Positions 27,079-36,493 of a stretch of DNA of 44,105 nucleotides are shown one piece after another. Made by a program: the position numbers and the translations under genes. Numbering within the stretch: the first letter of the stretch is position 1; each line of letters starts with the position of its first letter. The stretch is from positions 1 through 44,105 of the forward strand of contig NZ_LZHV01000030.1 of assembly GCF_001667275.1 (NCBI RefSeq), given 5' to 3'. The notes beneath the pieces are model-generated. The model had not been told where the DNA came from. It saw only the letters and a program-made list of their open reading frames with translations, and ran no database searches. The stretch is from Mycobacterium sp. ACS4054 (GTDB taxonomy: Bacteria; Actinomycetota; Actinomycetes; Mycobacteriales; Mycobacteriaceae).

Positions 27079-28122
27079 ATGCGAATCGGGATCGCTCTGG
27101 ATTATTCGGGCGGCTTTCATCAGGCCGTCGACCGCGTGGTGGAACTCGAGAAGGCCGGCATCGACATCGCCGTGGTGGCCGAGGCGTACGCGTTCGACGC
27201 CGTGAGCCAGCTCGGCTATCTGGCCGCCAAGACGAACACCGTCGAGTTGGCCTCGGGGGTGTTTCCCATCTACATCCGCACGCCGTCGCTGCTGGCGATG
27301 ACCGCCGCGGGCCTGGACTTCGTGTCCGACGGGCGATTTCGGCTCGGCATCGGCACGTCCGGGCCGCAGGTGATCGAGGGCTTTCACGGCGTGGAGTTCG
27401 ACGCCCCGCTGGGCCGCACCCGCGAGATCGTGGAGATCTGCCGCAAGGTGTGGCGTCGGGAAAAGCTGCAGCACAACGGCAAGCACTACCAGATCCCGCT
27501 GCCCGCCGACCGCGGAACGGGTCTGGGCAAGTCCCTCCAGCTCATCAATCACCCTGTGCGCGAACGCATTCCGATCACCATCGCCGCGCTGGGCCCGAAG
27601 AACGTCGAGCTCACCGCCGAGATCGCCGAGGGCTGGCAGCCCGTGTTCTACCTGCCGGACAAGGCCGCGTCGGTGTGGGGCGACGCGCTGGCAGCCGGTG
27701 CGGCCAAGCGGGATCCCGCGCTGGGGCCGCTGGACGTGATGGTGCACGCGTCGGTGGCCATCGGCGACGACGTCGACGACCGGCTGGCGTGGGTGAAGCC
27801 GCAGCTGGGGCTGTACCTCGGCGGGATGGGCGCCAAGGGCCGCAACTTCTACCACGCCCTGGCCACCCGGTACGGGTTCGGCGAGGTGGCCGACCGGATC
27901 CAGGAGCTGTACCTGTCGGGCCGCAAAAAGGAGGCCATCGACGCGGTGCCCGACGAACTGGTGCGCGGCATGTCGCTGGTCGGCCCGCGCGGATACGTCG
28001 CCGAACGCCTGGCCGCCTTCGCCAAAGCCGGCGTGACGACGATGCTGCTCAGCCCGCTGGGCAACGACCGCGCCGAATCCCTGCGCTTTATCGAGGAAAT
28101 CCTGCAGCTGCGCCCCTCCTGA
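27079..28122 (+). CDS. LLM-class F420-dependent oxidoreductase
   Basis: This 347-residue luciferase-like TIM-barrel protein begins MRIGIALDYSGGFHQAVD. It has EAYAFDAVSQLGYLAAKTNTV, VFPIYIRTPSLLAMTAAGLD, RFRLGIGTSGPQVIEGFHG, and PITIAALGPKNVELTAEIAEGWQP. These are typical of mycobacterial F420-dependent oxidoreductases such as Rv3520c. The substrate is not predicted. The longer frame upstream to 26887 overlaps the SnoaL-like gene and is not used; the ribosome binding site of ATG 27079 is weak. Its end is separated by four bases from the convergent gene stop at 28127. Confidence 0.88.
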   Translation: MRIGIALDYSGGFHQAVDRVVELEKAGIDIAVVAEAYAFDAVSQLGYLAAKTNTVELASGVFPIYIRTPSLLAMTAAGLDFVSDGRFRLGIGTSGPQVIEGFHGVEFDAPLGRTREIVEICRKVWRREKLQHNGKHYQIPLPADRGTGLGKSLQLINHPVRERIPITIAALGPKNVELTAEIAEGWQPVFYLPDKAASVWGDALAAGAAKRDPALGPLDVMVHASVAIGDDVDDRLAWVKPQLGLYLGGMGAKGRNFYHALATRYGFGEVADRIQELYLSGRKKEAIDAVPDELVRGMSLVGPRGYVAERLAAFAKAGVTTMLLSPLGNDRAESLRFIEEILQLRPS

Positions 28123-28126
28123 GCGC

Positions 28127-29452
28127 TCACTGCCCCGCCTGCGGCAGCTGGTCGGCGGCGATCTCGCAGGGCGTTTTGCCATCGGTCCCCGGCGGAGGCG
28201 GTTCGCCCGCCGGCGCCGCATCCGGTGCGGGCGCCGCCGGCGGCGGAGCTTGCGGCACCGGCGCGTCAGCCGGCATCGGCGCGTTCTCGGGCACCGGCAC
28301 CTCCTCGGGCACTGATGCACCCTCCGGCGTCGCCGCTTCGACCGGCTGCACCGCCCCGTCGGGTGTGGCCTCTTCTTTCTCCGCGGGCTCGTCGTCCGCG
28401 TCGTCGGGCTGAAAGGGGTCCTCGTCGAAGGCATCCCCGTCGTCGAGGGCATCGGTAACCCCCGACCCGTCACCCGCCGAGCCGATCAGCCCGCCGACCG
28501 CGTCGACGATCCTGCCGGCCAACCCGAGCAGGCCGTCCGCCCCACCGCCGAGCCCACCGTCCAGGCCTCCCCCCGGCATACCGGCGGCGTCACCAAGCGC
28601 GCTTCCCCAATCCTGTTGCGGCGGCGCGGGAATCGGGGCGGGCGCGAGCGTCGTCGCGGTCGGCGCCGGATCCGCCGGCGGGCCCGGGACCGCGGCGGCG
28701 GGCGCGACCGCCACGGGCGGTGCGGCGGGCGGGGTTGGCCGCGGCGGCTGGTATCCGGGCCCGAGATCACCCGGGGACCCGAAGCGGGCGGTCGGCGCGG
28801 CGGCCATCCGGTCGGTGACCATGTCGTAGGACGTGCCGACGCCGTCGCGCGTCGAGCGCATCGTGGTCAGCCAGTCGTCGCGAATCTCGTTGTCCACGTA
28901 CGGCATTACCTGCTCGCGCACCAGGCCTTCGGCGGCTTGCCGATCCCCCGCGCCCGTCGTGACCGCGGCGGCGGCGCCCAGCCATGCGGGCCGCTGCGCC
29001 TGTGTGCGGTCGTCGATGGCGATGGCGGTCGCCACCTTCGAATCGACCAGGTACCACAGGTTGTCGCGCAGCGATTCGCACCGTTGCGCCGCCGCGCGCA
29101 GTTCGGTGGCCACCACGCCGGCGGTGTCGCAGTGGTGCTCCACGAACCGCACCGCGGCATCGCCGGCCGGCCCCGTCCACGCCCCGGCCAACTCGGCCAC
29201 CTGCGCGCGCTGCATGCGCAGCGCTTCGGAGACCGCATCGGCCGCCGCGCGCAGTTCCGCGCAGTCGCGGTCGAGCGCGCGCAGGTCAAGGCCGTCTTCG
29301 GTGTCGTACCAGTCGCGGATCTGCGAGGGCTGCGCCGTCAGATCGGGATGTTGATAGCCCAGGGCGTGGCACGCCCGCACGTAAGTCTGGGTGCGCTCGA
29401 CGGCGGGCAGCCCCTCGGCGAGGCGCCCGGCGACGTCCAACCGGTCGGCCAT
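28127..29452 (-). CDS. Ala/Pro-rich Rv3439c-like protein, possible type VII-associated
   Basis: This 441-residue protein has a helical N-terminal half (about residues 1-225) with a WxG-like turn LAGAWTGPAGDAAVRF around residue 90. A Pro/Ala-rich linker follows (about 235-290), then a Gly-rich segment (GGGLDGGLGGGADGLLG), an acidic stretch (DDGDAFDEDPFQPDDADDEP) and a Pro-rich tail. This layout resembles long ESX-associated Esp-like or PPE-like proteins, but I see no clear PE/PPE motif. Rv3439c occupies the same place in M. tuberculosis. It is one base downstream of the Rv3440c-like gene, so the pair is likely translated together and may interact. Confidence 0.78.
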   Translation of the reverse strand: MADRLDVAGRLAEGLPAVERTQTYVRACHALGYQHPDLTAQPSQIRDWYDTEDGLDLRALDRDCAELRAAADAVSEALRMQRAQVAELAGAWTGPAGDAAVRFVEHHCDTAGVVATELRAAAQRCESLRDNLWYLVDSKVATAIAIDDRTQAQRPAWLGAAAAVTTGAGDRQAAEGLVREQVMPYVDNEIRDDWLTTMRSTRDGVGTSYDMVTDRMAAAPTARFGSPGDLGPGYQPPRPTPPAAPPVAVAPAAAVPGPPADPAPTATTLAPAPIPAPPQQDWGSALGDAAGMPGGGLDGGLGGGADGLLGLAGRIVDAVGGLIGSAGDGSGVTDALDDGDAFDEDPFQPDDADDEPAEKEEATPDGAVQPVEAATPEGASVPEEVPVPENAPMPADAPVPQAPPPAAPAPDAAPAGEPPPPGTDGKTPCEIAADQLPQAGQ

Positions 29453-29453
29453 G

Positions 29454-29783
29454 TCAGGCGATCCGCGCCTCGGCGTACAGCTCGGCGTCGGCGTAGCGGT
29501 CGGCGCTGGCCCGCAGTGCGGCCGCGATCTCGACGGACGCCCGCGACCACTGCTCGACCTGCGCGGTCAGCCGCTCCAGCTCGGCGCGCAGCGCTTCGCC
29601 GCGGGCGGCGTGCGCGCGCCCGGCGCCGGCCCCGCCGAACGAAAGCCGGCCCAACTGATCGCTGACCGCGCGGTCGAGAATGTCCGCGGCGGCGCGGAAT
29701 TGGCCGGCGATGCGGTGCGTGGCCGCGACGTCGATCTCAGTGCGGGCCACGGTGACGGGCCGTGTTCCCCTGTCGAATCTCAT
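29454..29783 (-). CDS. Rv3440c-like small helical protein (EspC/DUF2580-like)
   Basis: This 109-residue protein starts at ATG 29783; GTG 29750 is an alternative. It is a helical hairpin with THRIAGQFRAAADILDRAV, a Gly turn (LSFGGAGAGRAHAARGE) and a second helix ending ADRYADAELY. Tyr97-x3-Glu101 (YADAE) resembles the YxxxD/E type VII export signal. EspC-like (DUF2580) proteins share this plan and are secreted or partner ESX substrates. It lies next to the Rv3439c-like gene. Export by ESX-4 or another ESX system is inference only. Confidence 0.72.
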   Translation of the reverse strand: MRFDRGTRPVTVARTEIDVAATHRIAGQFRAAADILDRAVSDQLGRLSFGGAGAGRAHAARGEALRAELERLTAQVEQWSRASVEIAAALRASADRYADAELYAEARIA

Positions 29784-29891
29784 GCCTAATCCGACGCCCG
29801 GGGACGCGTCCGGGTTCCTCGCAGATTCAGCAGGGCCGGTGTGGCGCATCCAATAACAGTGAAACCCGTTGCGGGCGAGTGCTATTGGTCG

Positions 29892-30722
29892 CTAGGATGC
29901 TGGGCTTGGTGCTGGCCAGCCCGGGGCTGGTGGCTGGGTGGGAAAGTTCGAGCGTGGATATTCACCGCCACGAACGAGATCGGGGTGTGGGGGCGCTTTG
30001 GCGCGGCAGGCGTCGGTGTCGTGAGCGATATCGGGCCATTCCGTCGGGAGCCCGTATTCGGCGAAGTACCCACCCTGATGACCGGTGATCCTCCAGCCGC
30101 CGAAAACGTCGACCGACGGCGCGCGCGCCGGTCCCTGCTGGGCGGGCAGTTGCGGGCCGGTGGTGGCGGGAGCCGTCATCGTGATTCGCATCGGCTCGAT
30201 CCCCGAATCGGGGGGAGGCTGGCCGATGTTCGGGGTGTACCCGTGACCCTGCGCTTGCGCGGTGCCGAACGTGTATTCACAGACCACCGCCGTCACGTCA
30301 CGGCCAGCGGTCGCGATCGAAAGGATGTGGTCGTATTCGGTTCCCACCCAGGGTTTTTCGGTCCTACGGTCGGTCTTCGGCCACAGGAACCGGGTGCCCG
30401 TCGGGTTGTCGATCGGCTTGTTGGCGTCTACCGCCTGCTTGAATCCCGGGTACAGGAATTTGTCCTCGCCGGTAATGGAGACCAGCAGGTAGGACTCGGC
30501 GTAGGCCCGAACCGCCACGGCGGGCCAGGTGGTGATGGCGATGTCGGGTTCCGCGCTCCACACCACGCTGAAATCGTTCAGCGTCGGCGGCCACCCAGCC
30601 GGCGTCGTGGAGGTGGGCGACGCCGGCTGGCCGGAGTGACTGCCCGAAGCGCAGCCGGCCAGCGAAACCGTGATGGTCGACAGCGCCATCAATAAGCGCG
30701 CTGCGCGCCGAATGTAAGTCAT
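29892..30722 (-). CDS. Lipoprotein coupled to the large helical protein
   Basis: This 276-residue protein has a signal peptide with lipobox LAGC (Cys24) and a globular extracytoplasmic domain (WPPTLNDFSVVWSAEPDI, LLVSITGEDKFLYPGFK, RFLWPKTDRRTEKPWVGT, VTAVVCEYTFGT). ATG 30722 overlaps the stop of the upstream gene by four bases (ATGA), which ties its production to that gene. The C-terminal tail is Pro-rich (PTQPPAPGWPAPSPAS). I cannot name a function. A protective or immunity-like role for the partner is a hypothesis from the gene pairing. Confidence 0.8.
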   Translation of the reverse strand: MTYIRRAARLLMALSTITVSLAGCASGSHSGQPASPTSTTPAGWPPTLNDFSVVWSAEPDIAITTWPAVAVRAYAESYLLVSITGEDKFLYPGFKQAVDANKPIDNPTGTRFLWPKTDRRTEKPWVGTEYDHILSIATAGRDVTAVVCEYTFGTAQAQGHGYTPNIGQPPPDSGIEPMRITMTAPATTGPQLPAQQGPARAPSVDVFGGWRITGHQGGYFAEYGLPTEWPDIAHDTDACRAKAPPHPDLVRGGEYPRSNFPTQPPAPGWPAPSPAS

Positions 30723-33109
30723 TTCTTCCCTGGGGGTTCCGGTACGCCGATGACGTTGTTGTAGCGGTCGACCATGTATTGATCCGGCGACATCTTCTCA
30801 TTCGGCGGCAGGTTCAGTGACTGGGACAACGCGGGGCCCAGGACATTGTTGTATTGGCCGGCGGTGAGATCGGGATGTTTGGCTTGCATCTCGTCCAGGG
30901 TCGCGATTCGCCCGTTTGGGTGGTCGTGGTCGTAGACAAGATATTCGGGCGGCACTCCCGAGATGTGCTGGTTTGCACCGAGCAACGCATCGAGCATGTG
31001 TTCGTCGGCGTTTCCGATGTCCATGGGCTGGATCGGCGTCTGGCCCGGTGCGGTGGGCGCCGGCCCCAGCATGTCGTTTTCGAGGTTGTGCCCGAGCATG
31101 CCGATGGCGGGCCCGGTGACTTTGCCCACCCCCGGGACCCAACCACCGGCCGTGCTGGCGGCCTGGACGCCGTCTTCGTAGGCCAGCTTCTTCGAGTCGT
31201 ATTCCGAAAGTTGTTGGTGGTAACCGTTTTGTTCGTTCGCTTCGTAGGCATTGTGGGTTCCCACGTCGACCAGTCCCCGCAACGTGGCGGCGTCGTAAAG
31301 TTGGTCGCTGTAACCGTCGTGATTCGGGTTCAACGCGAATGACGAGTCGTGCAGCAACGCCTGGGTGTAGGCATTCTTGTTGAAGTCCCGCGCCGCGGTG
31401 GGGTCGCTGTCGATCACCGAGAAGATGCCCTTGGCGAGAGGCAGTGCGCCGGAATGGACGTCGCCGTTGGTGTCGAGCGGTTTGCCGAATTCCGAAAGCC
31501 CGCCCGATGTTCCGGCGATGTTGTTGACGTACGGGTCGAGACCGTGGCCCATCGCTTGGACAAGGTCGGGGTTCACTTGCCCCAAGGTGTGGTTGCCCGG
31601 GAGATGGAGCAAGTCCGTGGACGCGTGGTGGCCGACGTAATCAGCGTAGGCGCGGGCGGTTTCACCGGCGATCTTCGCTTCCGGCCCCTGCGCGGCGTCG
31701 CCGGTCCAGGAGAACAGCGAACCGACCGCCTGACCGTTGTCCTTCCACGCGTGATGGGTCAGATTCCGCAGGAACTTGTCGTGATCGCTGCCGGTCATGG
31801 CGTCGTGGACGACCTGGTGATCCGGCGACGCCGCGGACAGCACGTTGGACACCGCGGGGTCCATGGCGGGATCGCGTTCGACGTTTTGGCCCTGGCTCGC
31901 CGGGTCGTGCTGCCAGAGCGGGGTGTCCATCATGGCCCCCGCCTTGCGGATCATCGCCCGATCCAGATCGGTGTTCGTCTGGAAGGACTTGTCGCCGTCC
32001 TTGACGATGTTGGCGATGTCGTTGGTTTGGCGCATGTATTCCAGGCCGGACGAATTCAGCGCCTGCTGGACACTTTCGGGCAGCTGCGCCGCCCCGCCCT
32101 TCACCGTTTCGGTGCCCTGCTTCGCACCGACCTGTAGCGGCGTCTTGGGGAACGTGAGGTTGGGATTACTCATCAGCTGCCACGAGTTGCCGATCATGCC
32201 CTTCTCGTCGCCGAGCCGTTGTTCGGCGGTGTTGAGGGCATCGATCGACATGCCGTGTTCTTGAGCTTGCAGCTGGCTCAACACCGACGCCTGCTCGGCG
32301 GTCAACGGCACCTTCCCCGCCCGCTGATCGGGCGTGATCGAGTTGAGCACCCCGTTCACCCGCGCGGCGGCGCCCTTGTCGCCGCCCAGCGCGCCCTTGA
32401 CGTCTCGCTCGGCTTGCTCGGGTGTCTCGGCCTCGTGACCGTCAACACCGAGGACACGGCCCGGGTCGTACCCGTCGTTGGCCAGATTGGTCTGGGCCTG
32501 GTGCAGCGAGTTCGAATAGTTGTCGCGGGTGGCGTGCAACTGGTCGAGCGCATCCTTGGTGTCCTCGACGGCGTCGGCTTTCGCGTCCTTGATCAGGGTT
32601 TCCAGCGCATGGCGATCCTGCGCACTGAGGTCGGAATGCCTCAGGTCCTCCTTGGCCGCGCCGATGATTCGGTCGAGCACCTGCAGCCGGCGATCCAGGG
32701 TGGCGATGTCCGCGGCACCGGTTTTTTGCGCCTCGGCCAACGCGGCGGCGATGTTTTCCAAATCCGCGCCGATCTTGGGCAACTGCTCGGACTGCGCTCC
32801 CAGCGCCTGGGCCGTGCGCTGCACTTCGGCGGAGCCGTTGATCGGGTGATCCCCATTCTGGTGATTCCAGGCGGCGTCGAAGCGCTTGCGGGCTTGCTCA
32901 AAGGCGTGATCGGCCTCGGAAGTGGAGCGCCCCGCTGTGTGAAAGGCGTTGGCCAGGTTGGCGATCTGTGCGGGCTGCCCCGCTTGCAGCGTCTGGTTGA
33001 CCGCCCACGGATCACCGCCGGCCCCGGCCACCAGCTCACCGACACTCAGGTTAGCCAGCTGAACCAACCCGAAGCTCCTCCCCGCCCGACGCTTGCCGCC
33101 ACCCGCCAT
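30719..33109 (-). CDS. Large helical protein, TPR-region type, candidate type VII substrate
   Basis: This 796-residue protein has no signal peptide or membrane helix. Residues about 1-110 resemble a WXG100-like helical hairpin (ANAFHTAGRSTSEADHAFEQ, RFDAAWNHQNGDHPINGSA). Next come coiled regions (about 110-215) and a long soluble body with blocks such as ITPDQRAGKVPLTAEQASVL, LMSNPNLTFPKTPLQVGAKQ, LHLPGNHTLGQVNPDLVQAM and YVNNIAGTSGG. A C-terminal SPDQYMVDRYNNVIGVPEPP ends it. Mycobacterial relatives are often labelled TPR-repeat-region proteins, without proven function. Codon use looks native. No toxin catalytic motif is recognised. It is coupled to the lipoprotein gene and absent from the M. 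tuberculosis Rv3440c-glmM gap as I recall it. Confidence 0.8.
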   Translation of the reverse strand: MAGGGKRRAGRSFGLVQLANLSVGELVAGAGGDPWAVNQTLQAGQPAQIANLANAFHTAGRSTSEADHAFEQARKRFDAAWNHQNGDHPINGSAEVQRTAQALGAQSEQLPKIGADLENIAAALAEAQKTGAADIATLDRRLQVLDRIIGAAKEDLRHSDLSAQDRHALETLIKDAKADAVEDTKDALDQLHATRDNYSNSLHQAQTNLANDGYDPGRVLGVDGHEAETPEQAERDVKGALGGDKGAAARVNGVLNSITPDQRAGKVPLTAEQASVLSQLQAQEHGMSIDALNTAEQRLGDEKGMIGNSWQLMSNPNLTFPKTPLQVGAKQGTETVKGGAAQLPESVQQALNSSGLEYMRQTNDIANIVKDGDKSFQTNTDLDRAMIRKAGAMMDTPLWQHDPASQGQNVERDPAMDPAVSNVLSAASPDHQVVHDAMTGSDHDKFLRNLTHHAWKDNGQAVGSLFSWTGDAAQGPEAKIAGETARAYADYVGHHASTDLLHLPGNHTLGQVNPDLVQAMGHGLDPYVNNIAGTSGGLSEFGKPLDTNGDVHSGALPLAKGIFSVIDSDPTAARDFNKNAYTQALLHDSSFALNPNHDGYSDQLYDAATLRGLVDVGTHNAYEANEQNGYHQQLSEYDSKKLAYEDGVQAASTAGGWVPGVGKVTGPAIGMLGHNLENDMLGPAPTAPGQTPIQPMDIGNADEHMLDALLGANQHISGVPPEYLVYDHDHPNGRIATLDEMQAKHPDLTAGQYNNVLGPALSQSLNLPPNEKMSPDQYMVDRYNNVIGVPEPPGKK

Positions 33110-33178
33110 CGAACGTCATCACACTACTGCCGCACGCTATCCCGTCAATTCAGCGTGGTGCGACGGCCGGGTTCCGCT

Positions 33179-34516
33179 TCAGCGCGCGGAGCTGACCGCC
33201 TCGGCCACCCGGTTCGCCACGCGCTGGGCGACGTCGGCCTCGGGGGCTTCCACCATGACCCTGATGACGGGCTCGGTTCCAGACGGGCGCAACAGGATTC
33301 GGCCGGTGTCACCGAGTTCGGCCTCGGCGTCGCCGACCGCGGTGCGCACCGAGGGTGCGGCCGCGGCGGTGTCCTTGTCGGTGACCCGGACGTTGATCAG
33401 CACCTGGGGCAGCGTCTGCATCGGCGCGGCGAGCTGGGTCAGCGACGAGCCCGTCTGCACCATGCGGTTCATCAGCCGCAGCCCGGTGACGATGCCGTCG
33501 CCGGTGGAGCCCAGCGCGGGCATCACGATGTGGCCGGACTGCTCGCCGCCCAGGCTGTACTCGCCGGACCGCAGCTCCTCGAGCACGTAGCGGTCGCCGA
33601 CGCCGGTGGTGCGCACGGTGATACCCGCGGCGCGCATGGCCAGGTGCAGCCCGAGGTTGCTCATCACGGTGGCCACCAGCGTGTCGGAGGCCAGCTCGCC
33701 GGCGTCGCGCATGGCCAGCGCGAGCACGACCATGATGGCGTCGCCGTCGACGAGCTCGCCGTTGGCGTCGATGGCCAGGCAGCGGTCGGCGTCACCGTCG
33801 TGGGCCAGGCCGAGGTCGGCGCGGTGGTCGATGACCGCGGCGCGCAGCGAGTCCAGGTGGGTGGACCCGCAGTTGTCGTTGATGTTCAGCCCGTTGGGGT
33901 CGGCGTTGATCGCGATCACCCGCGCACCGGCCGCGCGGTAGGCGCGCGGCGCCACCGACGAGGCCGCGCCGTGCGCGCAGTCGACCACCACGGTCAGGCC
34001 GTCGAGCCGCAGCGTGCTGGCCTTGCTGAGGTGGCGCAGGTAGCGGTCGTCGGCGTCCGTGGCGTCGATGACCCGGCCGATCCCGGCCCCGATCGGGCGC
34101 GGCCCGGCCTCGGCGGTGACCAGCGCCTCGATCCGGTCCTCGGTGTCGTCGTCGAGCTTGCGGCCGCCGGGGCCGAAGATCTTGATGCCGTTGTCGGGCA
34201 TCGGGTTGTGCGACGCCGAGATCATCACGCCGAAGTCGGCGTCGTACGCGCCGGTCAGGTAGGCCACCGCGGGGGTGGGGAGCACCCCGACCCGCAGCGC
34301 GTCGACGCCCTGGCTGGTCAGCCCGGCGATCACCGCGGCCTCCAGCATCTCGCCGCTGGCCCGGGGGTCGCGCCGGCTCACGGCGACGCGCCGGCCCGGC
34401 CCGCCCGCGCTGGCCAGGTGCCGCGCGGCGGCGGCGCCCAGCTCGAGCGCCAGCTCGGCGGTCAACTCCCGGTTGGCGACCCCGCGGACACCGTCGGTGC
34501 CGAATAGTCGACCCAT
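33179..34516 (-). CDS. glmM: Phosphoglucosamine mutase
   Basis: This 445-residue alpha-D-phosphohexomutase (mrsA) interconverts glucosamine-6-phosphate and glucosamine-1-phosphate. The phosphoserine loop is at residues 99-104 (ISASHNP, Ser102), the metal loop is DGDADRC, the sugar loop is GGEQSGHI, and the phosphate loop is [12 protein letters not shown]. The N-terminal [11 protein letters not shown] is canonical. The RDPRASG segment is preceded by Ser-Arg where relatives usually have Gly, a minor oddity. ATG 34516 has GAGAGG nine bases upstream. It is downstream of rpsI by 149 bases. Confidence 0.97.
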   Translation of the reverse strand: MGRLFGTDGVRGVANRELTAELALELGAAAARHLASAGGPGRRVAVSRRDPRASGEMLEAAVIAGLTSQGVDALRVGVLPTPAVAYLTGAYDADFGVMISASHNPMPDNGIKIFGPGGRKLDDDTEDRIEALVTAEAGPRPIGAGIGRVIDATDADDRYLRHLSKASTLRLDGLTVVVDCAHGAASSVAPRAYRAAGARVIAINADPNGLNINDNCGSTHLDSLRAAVIDHRADLGLAHDGDADRCLAIDANGELVDGDAIMVVLALAMRDAGELASDTLVATVMSNLGLHLAMRAAGITVRTTGVGDRYVLEELRSGEYSLGGEQSGHIVMPALGSTGDGIVTGLRLMNRMVQTGSSLTQLAAPMQTLPQVLINVRVTDKDTAAAAPSVRTAVGDAEAELGDTGRILLRPSGTEPVIRVMVEAPEADVAQRVANRVAEAVSSAR

Positions 34517-34665
34517 GCGGAAAAACCTCTCACAGTTGGCGGCCGTTCACCTAACGTGCCCGTTCTTTTCTGACCGAAACGGGGCGCGTTTGGGCGCAGA
34601 CACGCCGATACAAGCGCGGAACGCCCCAGTTTGAGGCCCCGTTGCGGCCAGAAAGTGATGGTTGA

Positions 34666-35154
34666 TCAGCGCTTGCTGTACTGAGGCGCCTTGCGGGCCT
34701 TCTTCAGGCCGTACTTCTTGCGCTCGGTGGCACGCGGGTCGCGGGTGAGGAAGCCGGCCTTCTTTAGCGCCGGCCGGTCCTCGGGCTGCGCCAGGATCAG
34801 CGCCCGGGCGATGCCCAGCCGCAGCGCACCGGCCTGGCCCGACGGGCCGCCGCCGTGCAGCAGGGCGAAGATGTCGAAGCTCTCCACCCGATCCACCGTG
34901 ACCAGCGGGGCCTTGATGAGCTGCTGGTGCACCTTGTTGGGGAAGTAGTCCTCCAGGCTGCGGCCGTTCAGGTCGAACTTGCCGGTGCCGGGCACCAGGC
35001 GCACCCGCACCACGGCCTCCTTGCGGCGGCCGACGGTCTGGATGGGCCGGTCGAAGACGAACGGCTCCGGGGCGGGCGCGGGCGCGGCGGCCTCGGCCGG
35101 CACGTCCGGGGTTTCGGTGGCCGTGGGGTCCAGGGCCTCGGTCGTTTCGGTCAC
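34666..35154 (-). CDS. rpsI: 30S ribosomal protein S9
   Basis: This 162-residue protein carries the mycobacterial acidic Ala/Pro-rich N-terminal extension (about residues 1-35). The S9 core follows with [40 protein letters not shown], and the basic tail [18 protein letters not shown] ending in SKR, which reaches the P-site tRNA. GTG 35154 overlaps the rplM stop (GTGA), giving the usual rplM-rpsI coupling. Confidence 0.98.
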   Translation of the reverse strand: MTETTEALDPTATETPDVPAEAAAPAPAPEPFVFDRPIQTVGRRKEAVVRVRLVPGTGKFDLNGRSLEDYFPNKVHQQLIKAPLVTVDRVESFDIFALLHGGGPSGQAGALRLGIARALILAQPEDRPALKKAGFLTRDPRATERKKYGLKKARKAPQYSKR

Positions 35155-35594
35155 TGGGCCACCTGCTTGATCTCGTACGGAACCGGCTTCTGAGCGGCGT
35201 GCGGGTGCTCCGGGCCGGCGTAGACGTGGAGTTTGCGCTGGATCTGACGGCTGAGCTTGTTCTTGGGCAGCATGCCGACGATCGCCTTCTCGACGACGCG
35301 GTCGGGGTGCTTTTCCATCAGCTCGCCGGTGGTGCGCGAGTGCAGGCCGCCGGGATACCCCGAGTGGCGGTAAGCCAGCTTGTTCTGCAGTTTGTCGCCG
35401 GAGAGGGCGACCTTGTCGGCGTTGATGACGATGACGAAGTCACCGCCGTCGACGTTGGGCGCGAACGTCGGCTTGTGCTTGCCGCGCAGCAGGGTGGCTG
35501 CCGCGACGGCAAGGCGGCCAAGCACCACGTCCGTGGCGTCGATGACGTACCACGACCGCGTGGTGTCACCCGCCTTTGGCGCGTAGGTGGGCAC
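35151..35594 (-). CDS. rplM: 50S ribosomal protein L13
   Basis: This 147-residue protein starts at GTG 35594, chosen by the AAAGG signal about eight bases upstream; the longer frame is non-coding leader. It has [28 protein letters not shown] early sequence, [34 protein letters not shown] and [16 protein letters not shown], all typical of L13. It heads the rplM-rpsI unit. The 167 bases upstream (35595-35761) hold its promoter and leader, bounded by the ESX-4 terminator. Confidence 0.98.
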   Translation of the reverse strand: MPTYAPKAGDTTRSWYVIDATDVVLGRLAVAAATLLRGKHKPTFAPNVDGGDFVIVINADKVALSGDKLQNKLAYRHSGYPGGLHSRTTGELMEKHPDRVVEKAIVGMLPKNKLSRQIQRKLHVYAGPEHPHAAQKPVPYEIKQVAQ

Positions 35595-35761
35595 AGCGCT
35601 TACCTTTTCTTTCTCGAGGTGGATCCCGGGTCGAGCCGGGTGCCGGTCAGGCGGTTGCGGTGGGGCTGGTCTCGGCGACCGACGTTGACCCGAGGCCCCG
35701 GCGTACCGCACGCCAACCGAGCAGCTTACCGATGCGCGTCCCCGCAGGTCAAAACGACTGC

Positions 35762-35794
35762 GTGGTCCCAGCGGCTCTCCCCCGCCGGGACCAC
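35762..35794 (-). terminator. Intrinsic-type terminator after esxT
   Basis: GTGGTCCC (35762-35769) and GGGACCAC (35787-35794) pair perfectly around a loop that contains a smaller GGC/GCC stem. On the minus strand the hairpin begins about 20 bases past the esxT stop and is followed by GTTTTG, a short U-tract. It would stop the eccC4-esxT transcript before rplM. Confidence 0.8.
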
Positions 35795-35814
35795 ACAGAC
35801 GACTATGGGCGCAG

Positions 35815-36111
35815 CTACCGTCCCCAGACGCCGGCCGCCCGCCGATCGGCGTCGGCCACCTCGTCCGCGCCGTCGCGCACCGCGTTGCCGAGATCGACCA
35901 GTATTTCGTTGAGCGCCGTCGCCGCCTGGTGCCACTTCTGCTGCTCAACCTGGTAGGCGGCCGCCGCCTCGCGGGTCCAGAGCTGCTGCAACGGGGCGAT
36001 CTGCGACCTCAGTTCGTCCAGCGCCGCATTGAAGCGGGCGGACGTGCTGTGGATCTCCTGGCGCACCGAGAACTCGATTTCGCCGAAGTCATAGGAAAGC
36101 ACCGATTCCAC
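35815..36111 (-). CDS. esxT: EsxT, ESX-4 WXG100-family protein
   Basis: This 98-residue helical-hairpin protein starts at GTG 36111 with GGAAGGA six bases upstream. The turn reads LWTREA (Trp45-Thr-Arg), so the usual WxG Gly is Arg, as in M. tuberculosis EsxT as I remember it. The sequence is close to that protein overall ([34 protein letters not shown]). It pairs with EsxU as an ESX-4 substrate heterodimer and lies 15 bases after esxU. Confidence 0.95.
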   Translation of the reverse strand: MESVLSYDFGEIEFSVRQEIHSTSARFNAALDELRSQIAPLQQLWTREAAAAYQVEQQKWHQAATALNEILVDLGNAVRDGADEVADADRRAAGVWGR

Positions 36112-36126
36112 GGATCATCCTTCCGA

Positions 36127-36444
36127 TCACAGGTCTCCGCCGGCGGCGGCGATATGGGTTGCGTGGGCGTGGCCGGCCTCCTGCAGGGTGATCGCGTTGT
36201 GCCGAATGGTCTCGCCGATCGCGTGCAGGACGTGATAGAGCCGCAATGACTCCGCGTTCCAGCGATCCACCACCTCTTTAAACCGCGCGGCCGCGACCCC
36301 ACCCCACACCGACGGCGGCACCGCGCCCATGCGGCCGATGAACCCTTGCAGCGTGGCCCGGATCTCCTCGTTGCGGGCGTCCGTCGTGGCCGCGACCGAC
36401 CGCATCAGGTCGAAATCGGTGCTCAGGGAGTTCGGTGCGTTCAT
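36127..36444 (-). CDS. esxU: EsxU, ESX-4 WXG100-family protein
   Basis: This 105-residue helical hairpin has a true WxG turn (SVWGG, Trp47-Gly-Gly) and flanking helices [21 protein letters not shown] and [22 protein letters not shown] 36444 has a poor ribosome binding site; the frame extends to 36627 but that part overlaps the upstream gene. It is the expected partner of EsxT. No classic YxxxD/E tail signal is obvious. Confidence 0.94.
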   Translation of the reverse strand: MNAPNSLSTDFDLMRSVAATTDARNEEIRATLQGFIGRMGAVPPSVWGGVAAARFKEVVDRWNAESLRLYHVLHAIGETIRHNAITLQEAGHAHATHIAAAGGDL

Positions 36445-36493
36445 ACCAAGTTCGACCCATGCGCCGTTGATTCGGTTCCACCCGATTTTCGGT

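Noticed and set aside
32219..34507. 762-residue plus-strand open frame opposite glmM and the large helical protein
   Set aside because: It spans two unrelated minus-strand genes and their gap, is Gly/Val/His-biased, and follows the third-position GC pattern of the other strand.
34517..34665. Possible terminator with GGGGCGTT and AACGGGGC arms between rpsI and glmM
   Set aside because: The two arms are not complementary in the needed orientation, so no stable stem forms.
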